A stretch of DNA of 62,015 nt from Candidatus Pelagibacter communis (GTDB taxonomy: Bacteria; Pseudomonadota; Alphaproteobacteria; Pelagibacterales; Pelagibacteraceae): the NCBI GenBank assembly GCA_001179885.1, contig CVSD01000036.1:1-62015 (forward strand), read 5' to 3'. Shown piece by piece: positions 1 to 8,977 of this stretch. Position 1 is the stretch's first letter; every line of letters starts with the position of its first letter. Under the pieces are notes generated by a model, which had not been told where the DNA came from, searched no databases, and worked only from the letters and a program-made list of their open reading frames with translations. A program made the position numbers and the translations under genes.

Positions 1-861
1 TCAGGAATTAAAGAAATAATTATAAAAAAAGAAATAGATGATGAAAACTTAAACAAGATAGAGGAATTTTTAATTCAATCAGATGTAGGTGTAGAAGCGG
101 CATCAGAAATCAAAGAAATTATTTCAACAAAAAAAATTGAACCTAAAAAAGATTTATCAAATGAAATAAATCTAATTTTAAAAGAATACATTATTTCATT
201 AATGAAACCTTTGGAAAATAATTCCTTTTTTGAAAAGAAAGATAAACTTAATGCAACTTTAATTTCAGGTGTAAATGGTGTTGGTAAAACAACCACTATT
301 GGGAAAATTGGTAAAATTTTAAAAACTAATGGAAATAAAGTTATGTTTGCTGCCTCAGATACTTTTCGAGCTGCCGCAATTGAACAATTAGAAGATTGGG
401 CAAACAAAATAGATGTTCAAATAACTAAATCATCACAAGGGTCTGATCCGGCATCTGTTGCTTATAAAGCGGTCGATGAAGCTATAAAAAATAATTTTAA
501 TCAAGTTTTGATTGATACAGCTGGGAGACTTCAAAATAAAAAAAATTTAATGGAGGAATATAAAAAGATAGCTAATGTAACAAAAAAAATTGACCCAGAT
601 GCACCACATAATGTAATTTTAGTTTTGGATGCAACTTCTGGGCAAAATGTAATCAATCAAGTTGAAGAATTTAATAAAATTATTCCTATAACAGGTGTTA
701 TTATGACAAAATTAGATGGAACAGCAAAAGGTGGTATTCTTTTAGCTTTAGCAAAAAAATATAAACTCCCTATCATTGCATTAGGTTTAGGTGAAAAAGA
801 AGATGATTTACAATTATTTGACGCTGAAAAATTTGCTGAAGCTTTTACACAAATTAATTAA
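1..861 (+). CDS. ftsY: Signal recognition particle receptor FtsY (5' partial)
   Basis: GTPase that receives SRP-bound ribosomes at the inner membrane and hands them to SecYEG. The frame is open from base 1 with no start codon, so the gene begins outside the window; the ATG at 202 lies inside the protein and is not the start. Bases 1-200 encode a helical N domain (IEEFLIQSDVGVEAA). The G domain follows: P-loop GVNGVGKTT (268-294), DTFRAAA (358-378), DTAGR (514-528) and TKLDG (706-720), ending in the usual GLGEKEDDL region. No acidic A domain is visible in the part present. The 3' end overlaps the convergent gene at 854 by 8 bases. Identification is firm. Confidence 0.97.
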   Translation, partial: SGIKEIIIKKEIDDENLNKIEEFLIQSDVGVEAASEIKEIISTKKIEPKKDLSNEINLILKEYIISLMKPLENNSFFEKKDKLNATLISGVNGVGKTTTIGKIGKILKTNGNKVMFAASDTFRAAAIEQLEDWANKIDVQITKSSQGSDPASVAYKAVDEAIKNNFNQVLIDTAGRLQNKKNLMEEYKKIANVTKKIDPDAPHNVILVLDATSGQNVINQVEEFNKIIPITGVIMTKLDGTAKGGILLALAKKYKLPIIALGLGEKEDDLQLFDAEKFAEAFTQIN

Positions 862-1417
862 TTAAATTACTTGAAATTAAAGGTTTATAGATATTGCACT
901 TATACTTATCTTTAAATTTATAATATCCACAATCTTTTGAAAAAGATGAAATAATAAAATCAAATTTACCAGTAGTTGGATATAGTTCTAATCTTTTATT
1001 AATTATGTCATATTTGAAATTTGCATTTAAACTTTTTACTGCACTAATCATTACTAGGGTTTTATCGTCTTTTAATAAGTAGTATGCAAAATCATCAGGA
1101 AATACTGGAAAGTCGTATTCTTGTAAGAAATATTTAGCTTGCGCAGGAAACCAATCATAAGAAATAAGGGGAGAAGATGATTTGGATGAATGATTATAAA
1201 TATAAAGATCTTTTGGATAATCATTTATATAATTGCTTTCTTCACCTCTAGCTAAAATAGATTTTTCTCTACCCTTAAAATATAACGTAAATTCTTTATT
1301 ATGTGAGTCCATGTGGTCTATATGGAATAAATCATCAGGTTGAAAAAACTTATCTTGAGAATAAGCAAAATTTATTAAAAAAAAATAAGAAACAAAAAAT
1401 AAATAAATTTTTTTCAT
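854..1417 (-). CDS. Exported protein of unknown function
   Basis: A 187-residue protein with a clear N-terminal signal peptide (MKKIYLFFVSYFFLINFAYS, cleavage expected after about residue 20), so probably periplasmic. The mature part is rich in aromatic residues (Tyr, Phe, Asp) and has two cysteines near the C terminus (DCGYYKF and KCNIY), which could form a disulfide. I recognise no domain. It converges on ftsY with an 8-base overlap and is the most downstream gene of the minus-strand series that includes the hydrolase at 1467. The start is the only ATG preceding a signal peptide in this frame. Confidence 0.75.
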   Translation of the reverse strand: MKKIYLFFVSYFFLINFAYSQDKFFQPDDLFHIDHMDSHNKEFTLYFKGREKSILARGEESNYINDYPKDLYIYNHSSKSSSPLISYDWFPAQAKYFLQEYDFPVFPDDFAYYLLKDDKTLVMISAVKSLNANFKYDIINKRLELYPTTGKFDFIISSFSKDCGYYKFKDKYKCNIYKPLISSNLIN

Positions 1418-1466
1418 AATTCTAGGTTAAAAAAAAAATTTGAAATATCTTTGTTTGGATTATGGC

Positions 1467-2285
1467 TTAATTTATACTTTTAAGAAAAGAATTGAGAGCT
1501 TTTATAAGATTTTCATCATATTCCATCATATGATTGTCATGTTTTGTAAAATAAGAATATTTTGGTTCATTTGCAATTTCGTACATTTTTTTACCCATAA
1601 AAAAAGGTACTATTTGATCAACTTCACCATGCATTATTAAAACTGGAATACTTATATTTTTAATCTTACTTTTATTGTCAAACTTATCTTTCAATAGCAA
1701 GCCTACAGGTATGTATGGATAAAAGGTTTTTGCTGCATCAATCATAGATGTAAAAGGAGTTTCTAAAATGAGACCACCAAAATTCTTGTTTTGTGACAAA
1801 TGGGTAGCTACGCCAGTACCTAGCGACTCACCATAAATAACAATATCTTTTTCCTGAACACCTTTATCAAGCAACCAATTAATTGCACTTTTGCCATCTT
1901 CGTATAAACCTTTTTCTGTCGGTTTTCCTTTGTTACCACTAAAGCCTCTCCATGCAATAATTAAAAAATTAACATCCATATCACGAAAATGATTTAATTT
2001 ATGGATCCTATTTTCTAATGATCCTGCATTTCCATGAAAAAAAACAATTGTTTTATGTTTTTTTAAATCTTTTTTATGATACCAGCCTAATAACTCAATA
2101 TTATCACTAGTATTAATTTTAACTTTTTCAATATAAACAGACAATTGATCATCGAAATAATTATTTTCATTAGGATGATACATTAGGTTTCTTTGGTAAA
2201 AATACAGAAAGATTAAAATTATAAAATAAATTAAAATAACTATTTGAAAAAATAACAACAAATTAATCCTAAGCTTTTTTAACAT
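1467..2285 (-). CDS. Alpha/beta hydrolase, membrane-anchored (BEM46/YfhR-like)
   Basis: Serine hydrolase of the alpha/beta fold, 272 residues. Residues 8-30 form one hydrophobic N-terminal segment that should anchor it in the inner membrane with the catalytic part outside or at the surface. The oxyanion-hole motif FFHGNAG (residues 82-88), the nucleophile elbow GESLGTG (Ser154), an acid candidate in MHGEVDQIVP and the C-terminal HDNHMMEY histidine are all present. This matches the BEM46/YfhR group, whose substrates are mostly unknown. Its start overlaps the end of the upstream EamA gene by 17 bases, so the two are probably co-transcribed. Confidence 0.88.
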   Translation of the reverse strand: MLKKLRINLLLFFQIVILIYFIILIFLYFYQRNLMYHPNENNYFDDQLSVYIEKVKINTSDNIELLGWYHKKDLKKHKTIVFFHGNAGSLENRIHKLNHFRDMDVNFLIIAWRGFSGNKGKPTEKGLYEDGKSAINWLLDKGVQEKDIVIYGESLGTGVATHLSQNKNFGGLILETPFTSMIDAAKTFYPYIPVGLLLKDKFDNKSKIKNISIPVLIMHGEVDQIVPFFMGKKMYEIANEPKYSYFTKHDNHMMEYDENLIKALNSFLKSIN

Positions 2286-3174
2286 TGTTTTTCTTTGCTA
2301 AGTATATGCCAATAAATACTAAAATTGTTCCTATGAAATGATAATTTTCAAATTTCTCATTGAATAAAAAGTATCCATAAATTGCTCCATAAACTGTGAA
2401 AACATAAAGTGTAAATCCTGTTAAAGATGCACCTAGTTTTTTTTGGGCCATAGTATAAAGTGTAAAAGCAATTATTCCTGGTGAAATCGCTGCAAAAAAT
2501 ACCCATAAATAAAACTCAGGTATAAAAACTGTCTGTTTATAAAATATCTCTTCCCCGATATAAAAAGGTAATAAACTTAAAGCTCCAAAAAATGATATTA
2601 GGGTAAATCTTTCAAAAATTTTTAATTTAGAGTTCCAATAAAATAAATAGATAGAATATAAAGCCCAGCCAATAGCTGCGGCTAACATCCATAAGTCACC
2701 AATTGTGAATTGCAAATTAATTAATAAATTTAAATCACCTTTAATAATAATTGTAAAAACACCAATTAAACAAGCAATCAAACCAACTATTTTTGTAAAA
2801 TTGATATTTTCATTAAAGAAAAAATATGAAATCAAAATTATAAATACTGGTGATGATGTATAAATAATACCCATATTTGTAACTGTTGTAGTTTCTCCAG
2901 CTAAAAATGGGAAGGCCCCACAAACCCCACATCCCATAGAACCTAAAAAAAATAGTTTTTTGTACTCTTTTTTAATTACATGAAAATTTTTTTTCAAACT
3001 CAAATAAGTAAAGGGAAGTAATAAAAGAAAAACAACTGTCCATCTCCAAAAAGCCAAAGAAATAGGTGGCACAAACTCTACACCTCCTCTTGCTACTACC
3101 AAATTACTTGCCATAAAGATTGGTTGAATAAATAATAATGAAAGTGGAAAGAAATTAATCTTAAAGTTTTTCAA
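2269..3174 (-). CDS. EamA/DMT-family permease
   Basis: Drug/metabolite-type transporter of 301 residues with about ten hydrophobic segments arranged as two EamA repeats. The first repeat begins with the typical PIFMASNLVVARGG and SLAFWRW pattern. The C-terminal repeat ends with the lysine-rich cytoplasmic tail KKNNVKKA. Family members export or import amino acids, nucleotides and other small metabolites; the substrate here cannot be told from sequence. It lies just after the small membrane gene at 3186 and overlaps the hydrolase downstream by 17 bases. Confidence 0.9.
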   Translation of the reverse strand: MKNFKINFFPLSLLFIQPIFMASNLVVARGGVEFVPPISLAFWRWTVVFLLLLPFTYLSLKKNFHVIKKEYKKLFFLGSMGCGVCGAFPFLAGETTTVTNMGIIYTSSPVFIILISYFFFNENINFTKIVGLIACLIGVFTIIIKGDLNLLINLQFTIGDLWMLAAAIGWALYSIYLFYWNSKLKIFERFTLISFFGALSLLPFYIGEEIFYKQTVFIPEFYLWVFFAAISPGIIAFTLYTMAQKKLGASLTGFTLYVFTVYGAIYGYFLFNEKFENYHFIGTILVFIGIYLAKKNNVKKA

Positions 3175-3185
3175 TTTAGCTAAAA

Positions 3186-3362
3186 TTAATTTTTATCAAA
3201 GAAAGCTTCGTAAACCATCATCACTATCGCAATACCCATAAGTATATAAACTGGCAAAACATCTAGAAAACCAATCATCATTGATCTAGTTAATGTGGTT
3301 GCTAAACCAACCAAAAAAAAGATTGCAAAAGATAAACCAACAATTGTAGTTATTTTATTCAT
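3186..3362 (-). CDS. Small two-helix membrane protein (58 aa)
   Basis: A reading frame too short for most ORF lists. ATG is at 3362-3360 and TAA at 3188-3186, giving 58 residues. It starts MNKITTIVGLSFAIFF and ends VMMVYEAFFDKN, with two hydrophobic stretches (about residues 5-24 and 34-51) separated by a short loop with one Arg. The start lies one base after the amidase stop codon at 3364, and the frame fills an otherwise gene-free 189-base gap, which supports it as a real translationally coupled gene. No family is recognised. Possible roles are a transporter accessory peptide or a regulator of membrane proteins; neither is shown by the sequence. Confidence 0.7.
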   Translation of the reverse strand: MNKITTIVGLSFAIFFLVGLATTLTRSMMIGFLDVLPVYILMGIAIVMMVYEAFFDKN

Positions 3363-3363
3363 T

Positions 3364-4689
3364 TTATTCCTGACATTCCTTTTCTAACCATTTAGCTACT
3401 CCCAAAAATCTATGATCATCATATCGATCACCGACTAATTGAACACCTAATGGTAAATTATTTTCACCCTCAAGTAAAGGAAGAGAAATACACGGGGTGC
3501 CTAGATAAGACCAAACTTTATTGAATTCTGCTGTACCTGTGCTCTTTAATCCCTTAGGAGCAACACCAGGACTAGAAGGGGTTAAAACACCATGATAATC
3601 TTCAAACACTTCCTTGTATGACTCGTAACTTTGTTTTTTAAAATCAATTGCCTCAGCGTATTCTTTTGCAGAATGTTTATTACCCTTCGCAATAGCAGTT
3701 TGCATATATTTTGATAATTTTGATTTATATTTTTTATAATAAATCCCAAAATTATTTGCTAAATCTGTTTCATGAATTATCTGATGATATTTGTGTATAT
3801 CTTTAAAATAAGAAGGGGTATCAAAGACTTCAATATTTTTGAATGATTTTATAAAATATTCAAAAGCCTCTCTTGATTTTTTATCAATTATCTTCCAATA
3901 GTCAGTTTTATAAAAAATAAATTTAGGTTCAAACAAAGGACCTTTTTTAGTTTCATTTAAAATATTTTCAGCAGAATAGTAAATCGTTGCTGGATCATAA
4001 TTATCTTTTTTAATCAATATTTTTGCTAATAGGGCAACATCTTCTACTGTTCTACCAAACATCCCTATATGATCTAAAGTATATGACGTCCTTAACACTC
4101 CGTTTCTTGAAATCAAACCATAGCTTGGTTTATATCCAACTACGCCACAATATGATGCTGGTCTAATAATTGAACCACCTGTTTGCGAACCAATTGACAA
4201 TGGTGCCATTAAAGATGCCACGGATGCAGCTGAACCACTAGAAGATCCACCTGGTGTTCTTGAATAGTCATGTGGATTAGTAGTTTTTGGAGGTCCTAAA
4301 TATGCTAGTTCAGATGTTGTTGTTTTGCCCATAACTATTGCACCTGCTGCATACAACAAATCAACTATCTCAGCATTTTGAGAATAAGATTTACCTTTTC
4401 TTATAACAGTCCCACATTCAGTTGGCATATCTATTGTGCCCACAATATCTTTAACAGCTACAGGAATTCCATGTAAAGATCCGACTGGTTTTCCAGATCT
4501 TCTATATTCATCTGCCTCTAAAGCTTTTTCTAATAATATTTTTTTATCAAAGTGAGCCCAAGCCTTAACATCTTTTTCAAATTTATTTATTCTTTCGATA
4601 TACTTTTCACAAACTTCAACTGAAGTAATTTGTCCATCCTTAATTTTTGATGCCAGTTCTTCAACGCTTAAAGAAAAAATATCTATCAT
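3364..4689 (-). CDS. Amidase (amidase-signature family)
   Basis: Hydrolyses carboxamides to acid and ammonia. The 441-residue protein carries the whole amidase signature: Lys80 in GIPVAVKD, the serine-rich loop TPGGSSSGSAAS (residues 146-156) that supplies the cis-Ser, and the nucleophile Ser173 in QTGGSIIRPASYCG. It resembles stand-alone amidases rather than GatA: no gatB or gatC lies nearby and it sits in a catabolic cluster. It is 13 bases downstream of dctM, suggesting that the TRAP system imports its substrate or that it releases an acid used by the neighbouring dehydrogenases. Substrate unknown. Confidence 0.9.
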   Translation of the reverse strand: MIDIFSLSVEELASKIKDGQITSVEVCEKYIERINKFEKDVKAWAHFDKKILLEKALEADEYRRSGKPVGSLHGIPVAVKDIVGTIDMPTECGTVIRKGKSYSQNAEIVDLLYAAGAIVMGKTTTSELAYLGPPKTTNPHDYSRTPGGSSSGSAASVASLMAPLSIGSQTGGSIIRPASYCGVVGYKPSYGLISRNGVLRTSYTLDHIGMFGRTVEDVALLAKILIKKDNYDPATIYYSAENILNETKKGPLFEPKFIFYKTDYWKIIDKKSREAFEYFIKSFKNIEVFDTPSYFKDIHKYHQIIHETDLANNFGIYYKKYKSKLSKYMQTAIAKGNKHSAKEYAEAIDFKKQSYESYKEVFEDYHGVLTPSSPGVAPKGLKSTGTAEFNKVWSYLGTPCISLPLLEGENNLPLGVQLVGDRYDDHRFLGVAKWLEKECQE

Positions 4690-4702
4690 TTAAGTCTCAA
4701 AA

Positions 4703-6064
4703 TTAATTTGCAAATAATGTTTCTGGTAACCATAAAGCAATTCCTGGGAACCAGTACATTAAAACCATCGCTAATATTACAATAGCTAAAAAAGGCATTA
4801 TACCTCTAAAAATATCCATTAATTCAACATTTCTAGACTGAACACCTTTTAAATAATAAGCAGACATTGCCATTGGTGGTGTCAAAAATGATGTTTGTAA
4901 ATTTAAAGCAATTAACATTGCAAAGAAATATGGATTTACTCCAAAAAATTCTACTAGTGGTAAGAAAATTGGAACAAAAATAATTAATATTTCAGTCCAC
5001 TCTAACGGCCATCCTAATAAGAAAATAATTATTTGAGTAATAACTAAAAACTGCCAAGGTTGAAGATCTAAAGATTTAAAGAAATGTTCGAACACTTCAT
5101 GACCACCTAAATATGAAAATACAGAAGCAAACGTCCAAGAACCAATAAACAACCACATTATCATTGCAGTTGTTTTAGCTGTTAAAAACACTGACTCTTT
5201 AAAATTCTTCCATTTCAATGTTTTATAAAAATAAGATAGCACTAAGGCTCCAAATGCTCCTACTGCTGCAGCTTCTGCTGGAGTAGCAATACCCGCAAGT
5301 ATCGTGCCTAAAACTAAAATAATTAATGAAAACAACGGTAAAAATGAAACTAAAACTTCTTTCATAATTACTGCAGTTGGTGGAATTTCTTCTGCTGCTG
5401 GTTTTGGTGCAATTGATGGATTTAACCAAGCTCTAAAAACTGCATAACCTATGTAAAGTCCTGCCAACATCAATCCTGGAAATATTGCAGCAGCAAATAA
5501 TCTTAATGGAGACAATTGTGCAATAACTGAATAAACGATCAACATGATGCTAGGTGGTATCAAAATTCCTAAACATCCACCTGCACAAATAATTCCTGAT
5601 GCAAATTTTTTATCATATCCTGCTTTAACCATTGCTGGCCAAGCTAAAAGTCCCATCAAAGTAACTACCGCACCAATGATACCTGTTGCAGTCGAAAATA
5701 ATGTACAAGTTATTAAGGCTGCTACTGCCATAGAAGCTGGAAGTTTGTGTGAAGCTAATCTTATTGCAAAAAATAATTTTGCAACTATCCCCGCTCTTTC
5801 AACCAAGTAACCCATGAATAAAAATAAGGGCACGGCGGTAAGTACATTGTTATCCATTACCGTATAAGTATTTTGTACAAATAATTGGAAAATCCTATTA
5901 TCAAATAGATGCTCCATCTTTGTTGGGTCAAAATAAGCGTAGTAACCAAATCCCAAACCCATTGCCATTAACGTGAAGGCAATTGGGAAACCCAATAGAA
6001 CTGCAAACAAAAATATTCCCATCATTAAAATTGCAACTTCAGGATTTGTAAGACTAAATAACAT
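4703..6064 (-). CDS. dctM: TRAP transporter large membrane subunit (DctM)
   Basis: Twelve-helix, sodium-coupled channel subunit of a tripartite ATP-independent periplasmic transporter. The 453-residue length, the N-terminal MGIFLFAVLLGFPIAFTLM segment and the central ATGIIGAVVTLMG and GGCLGILIPPSIMLIVY motifs are characteristic. The C-terminal half holds the second repeat with LNLQTSFLTPPMA. It begins inside the last codons of dctQ (11-base overlap), so both membrane subunits are made from one message. Confidence 0.96.
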   Translation of the reverse strand: MLFSLTNPEVAILMMGIFLFAVLLGFPIAFTLMAMGLGFGYYAYFDPTKMEHLFDNRIFQLFVQNTYTVMDNNVLTAVPLFLFMGYLVERAGIVAKLFFAIRLASHKLPASMAVAALITCTLFSTATGIIGAVVTLMGLLAWPAMVKAGYDKKFASGIICAGGCLGILIPPSIMLIVYSVIAQLSPLRLFAAAIFPGLMLAGLYIGYAVFRAWLNPSIAPKPAAEEIPPTAVIMKEVLVSFLPLFSLIILVLGTILAGIATPAEAAAVGAFGALVLSYFYKTLKWKNFKESVFLTAKTTAMIMWLFIGSWTFASVFSYLGGHEVFEHFFKSLDLQPWQFLVITQIIIFLLGWPLEWTEILIIFVPIFLPLVEFFGVNPYFFAMLIALNLQTSFLTPPMAMSAYYLKGVQSRNVELMDIFRGIMPFLAIVILAMVLMYWFPGIALWLPETLFAN

Positions 6065-6644
6065 CGTCAGTATTACCTTTCTGTGCAGTTCTCATTAATA
6101 ATTTTTCTGTCTCTTCGGCATCTGCTGAATCTCTCTCTGGCCAATTTCCAGTTTGAATACAAATAATACATCTAAAAACTTCACTAACACCCTGAATAGT
6201 TAAAAGTGCACCCGATAAAGGTATTAAAGATTTGGCCATATAAATTTGAATTTGCGCAGGACTGTTCCAACTTGTTTCCTTAATCTTCCAAGCTAAAGCT
6301 GCATATTCATAACCATAAAATGCAAGAGCAACAACACCAGGAAAAAAGAAAATAAAGTACAAAACTAAATCAACATAAGCCTGTGTTTTTTGTGAAAATA
6401 ATCTATAAATTACGTCTCCTCTAACATGTGCTTCCGTTGATAATGTATAAGCTCCAGCCATCATAAAAATAGCACCATACATTTGAAGACTAAAGTCAAA
6501 ATTCCATAAAGTGGGAGCATTTAATGCATAAGCCATAAAAACTTCATAGCAAGTTCCTCCCATCAAGATCACTATGCACCATGAAAAGGCTTTACCCATC
6601 GAGATACTTAATCTGTCTGCAAATTTTATAAATGATCTCATCAT
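6054..6644 (-). CDS. dctQ: TRAP transporter small membrane subunit (DctQ)
   Basis: Four-helix membrane partner of DctM, 196 residues. The hydrophobic segments are at about residues 18-37, 50-68, 92-112 and 140-157, with the usual DctQ features near the middle (EAHVRGDVIYRLFS, then TSWNSPAQIQIYMAK). It is separated from dctP by an 83-base gap that contains a strong terminator hairpin, and overlaps dctM by 11 bases. Two adjacent ATG codons (6644 and 6641) could serve as start. Confidence 0.94.
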   Translation of the reverse strand: MMRSFIKFADRLSISMGKAFSWCIVILMGGTCYEVFMAYALNAPTLWNFDFSLQMYGAIFMMAGAYTLSTEAHVRGDVIYRLFSQKTQAYVDLVLYFIFFFPGVVALAFYGYEYAALAWKIKETSWNSPAQIQIYMAKSLIPLSGALLTIQGVSEVFRCIICIQTGNWPERDSADAEETEKLLMRTAQKGNTDDVI

Positions 6645-6683
6645 AAAACTTAAGTTTTATTGAATTGTAGTAAATTAATCAAA

Positions 6684-6712
6684 TAAAAAAGGGGGCCGAA
6701 GCCCCCCTTTTA
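6684..6712 (-). terminator. Intrinsic terminator with UUCG tetraloop after dctP
   Basis: On the minus strand the RNA reads GGGGGC-UUCG-GCCCCC followed by a run of six U. The stem is six G/C pairs (6691-6696 with 6701-6706) closed by the very stable cUUCGg loop. It is by far the most GC-rich element nearby. It lies between dctP and dctQM in the direction of transcription, so it should end most dctP transcripts and let only some continue into the membrane subunits. Confidence 0.93.
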
Positions 6713-6727
6713 AAATTTTAAAAGTTA

Positions 6728-7885
6728 TTAGATTTTAACTTTTCCAATTGGTCCAAACTCATTTTCATATGCAAGTTTGTAATTAGGCTGATTCATCAGC
6801 AAGTATTTCATTACTTTCTTCGCATATGCTTTTTGAGAATCAACTATCTTCTTAAAGAAAGGATCTTTCTTATTGAAGTCACCGATTACTTTATCCCAAC
6901 CTTTTAATTGTTCAGCAAGGATAGCATCTGAAGTTTGGTAAACATTTACTTTATGCTCATTCATTAACTTCGCAAGATCGTTTGAGTATCTTACTAGAGC
7001 TTTAAAGTAGTTATCACTGTTTGCAGCATAAGCAGCATTCTTCAATATTGCTTGGTGTGCAGGTGATAAGCTATTGTATGTTTTTTTGTTAACTGGAATC
7101 TCAAACATCTCTTGAGATTGGTGGAAGCTTCCTAAGTGATAATGCTTAGAAACGTCTTGCATACCAAATTGAGAGTCTGAAGTTGGGTTGTTAAACTCAG
7201 CTGCTTCAATCAAACCAGTTTTCATTGCTGGTTGGATTTCACCACCTGGTAATTGTCTAACTACCATTCCCATTGCAGTTAAAACGTTAGTCGCAAGACC
7301 AACCGTTCTATACTTCATACCTTTAACATCAGACACTTTAGTTACGTTCTTTTTGAACCAACCAAAAGGCTGTGCAGGCATAGGCATATGGAAGAATCCA
7401 ACATAATCGAAACCAACTTTTGCAAGTGTTTCGTCATATAATTTTCTTCCTCCACCATACTCCATCCATCCCATAACTTCTTGAGATGACATTCCGTATG
7501 AAGGACCAGTTCCAAATAATGATGCAGCAGGATTTTTACCATACCAATATGCAGTCACCCAGTGACCCATATCTACTACACCAGAACTTACTGCTTGTCC
7601 GATTTCTGAAGTTTTAACAACTGCTCCAACCGGCTGAAGATCAATCTGAAGAGAACCACCAGACATTTCTTTAACCATGTTACAGTAGTCACCAGCCATT
7701 TCAAAAAAGATGTTTGCTCCACTTGGCCATGCAGCTTGCATCTTTAAAGTTTTATGACCGCTTGCAGTTGCGATGTTTGGCATTGCAACTGTAGCTGCAG
7801 CTACAGCACCAGCTTTAGCAGCAGTTTTAAAGAACTTACGTCTTGAAGATGTTTTAATCTTCAATGATTTATTTTCTTTTGTCAT
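6728..7885 (-). CDS. dctP: TRAP transporter substrate-binding protein (DctP, TakP-like)
   Basis: Periplasmic solute receptor that delivers substrate to DctQM, 385 residues. The N terminus has a twin-arginine-type signal (SSRRKFFKTAAKAGAVAAA, then MPNIATASG). The mature part has the TRAP receptor pattern: GDYCNMVKEMSGG, VDMGHWVTAYWYGKNP, KGMKYRTVG (the conserved Arg that pairs with the ligand carboxylate) and GLIEAAEFNNP. It resembles the TakP/TtLacT branch that binds 2-oxo acids or lactate; here the Trp of the AAEW motif is Phe. An AGGAG Shine-Dalgarno (7895-7891), uncommon in this window, and C-ending codons suggest very high expression. Confidence 0.95.
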   Translation of the reverse strand: MTKENKSLKIKTSSRRKFFKTAAKAGAVAAATVAMPNIATASGHKTLKMQAAWPSGANIFFEMAGDYCNMVKEMSGGSLQIDLQPVGAVVKTSEIGQAVSSGVVDMGHWVTAYWYGKNPAASLFGTGPSYGMSSQEVMGWMEYGGGRKLYDETLAKVGFDYVGFFHMPMPAQPFGWFKKNVTKVSDVKGMKYRTVGLATNVLTAMGMVVRQLPGGEIQPAMKTGLIEAAEFNNPTSDSQFGMQDVSKHYHLGSFHQSQEMFEIPVNKKTYNSLSPAHQAILKNAAYAANSDNYFKALVRYSNDLAKLMNEHKVNVYQTSDAILAEQLKGWDKVIGDFNKKDPFFKKIVDSQKAYAKKVMKYLLMNQPNYKLAYENEFGPIGKVKI

Positions 7886-7890
7886 TATTA

Positions 7891-7895
7891 CTCCT
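7891..7895 (-). promoter_or_regulatory. Strong Shine-Dalgarno of dctP
   Basis: The minus strand reads AGGAG five bases before the dctP ATG (7885). Most genes in this window have no visible Shine-Dalgarno, so a near-consensus site at ideal spacing marks this gene for strong translation, as expected for a periplasmic binding protein. Confidence 0.75.
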
Positions 7896-8005
7896 ATTAA
7901 AGTTAATTAACTGTATATGAATTTAAACATAGAATTAGATTAGAGTCTTTCTAAAAAAAAGCGTAGATGTCGCAGAAATTTGATTTTTTACAATCTTAAG
8001 TAGAA

Positions 8006-8959
8006 TCAATTGACTTTATTGATACACTTACCTGTTTTAAAAAACTGATCAATATTATCAATTGCTAAGTTAGCCATAGCAATTCTTGTATCTTTAGTTG
8101 CACTCCCTAGATGAGGTAAAATAAAGGCTGATTTTATTTTAAAATATCCTGGATTAAGATTAGGTTCATTTTTATAAACATCTAAACCAACTGCATAAAT
8201 TTTTCTTCTATTCAGAGCATCAATAAGAGCTTCATCATCTACTATATCTCCTCTTGCAACATTGGTAATTACCGCTCCCTTTGGAAAATACTCTACTGTT
8301 TCTCTATTAATCATATTCTCTGTTTCCTTAGTTGCAGGACAGCAAATAGATAATACATCGGAAACTGAAAAGAGACTTTTAATATCGTCATGATAAACAG
8401 CACCTAATTCTTTATCTTCACTCAGCTTTGATCGATTGTGATAATGAATTACCATCCCCAGTGACCTTGCTATTTTTGCAATTTTTTGACCTATTCTACC
8501 CATTCCTAATATACCTAATCTAGTTCCTGTAAGTTGTTTTCCAATTAAATAATCTGCAGACCATATCCAACCGCCTTCTTTAGCAGACTCAATTCCCTCT
8601 GAAGCTCTTCTGCAAGCACCTAATATTAATAAAACCCCAATTTCTGCGGTCGCATCTGATAAAACTTCTGGAGTATTGGTAACAATAATTCCTTTTTTTT
8701 TTGCAGCATCTAAATCAATATTTCCAAAACCAACAGCAAAATTAGATATGATCTTTATTGTATCAGGTAATTTATCAATAGTTTGTTTATCTATTTTCTC
8801 AGTAAGAGATGTAAGAATACCATCACAACCTTTACTCAATTCAATAATCTTTGATTGTGAATATAATTCATCATTATTGTTAAATATTGGATCAAAAGTT
8901 TTTGTTGCTTTTTCTTCACTTTCTCTAATAAGTTTCCTTGTAATTAAAATTTTTTTCAT
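8006..8959 (-). CDS. D-isomer specific 2-hydroxyacid dehydrogenase (glyoxylate/hydroxypyruvate reductase-like)
   Basis: NAD(P)-dependent enzyme interconverting D-2-hydroxyacids and 2-oxo acids, 317 residues. The Rossmann motif is LGMGRIGQKIAKIARSLGM; the catalytic Arg is in NVARGDIVDDEAL and the catalytic His in LPHLGSAT near the C terminus, with the Glu in VYKNEPNLNP. The N-terminal part shows FAVGFGNIDLDAAKKKGI as in the GhrB/GyaR group. It lies downstream of the FAD-linked dehydrogenase (18-base gap) and upstream of the TRAP operon, and probably acts on the same pool of 2-hydroxy/2-oxo acids. Confidence 0.92.
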   Translation of the reverse strand: MKKILITRKLIRESEEKATKTFDPIFNNNDELYSQSKIIELSKGCDGILTSLTEKIDKQTIDKLPDTIKIISNFAVGFGNIDLDAAKKKGIIVTNTPEVLSDATAEIGVLLILGACRRASEGIESAKEGGWIWSADYLIGKQLTGTRLGILGMGRIGQKIAKIARSLGMVIHYHNRSKLSEDKELGAVYHDDIKSLFSVSDVLSICCPATKETENMINRETVEYFPKGAVITNVARGDIVDDEALIDALNRRKIYAVGLDVYKNEPNLNPGYFKIKSAFILPHLGSATKDTRIAMANLAIDNIDQFFKTGKCINKVN

Positions 8960-8977
8960 AAAATATTCTTCAGATTA

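Noticed and set aside
7188-7542. Frames on both strands inside dctP
   Set aside because: They are shadows of the well-supported DctP coding region with no independent features.
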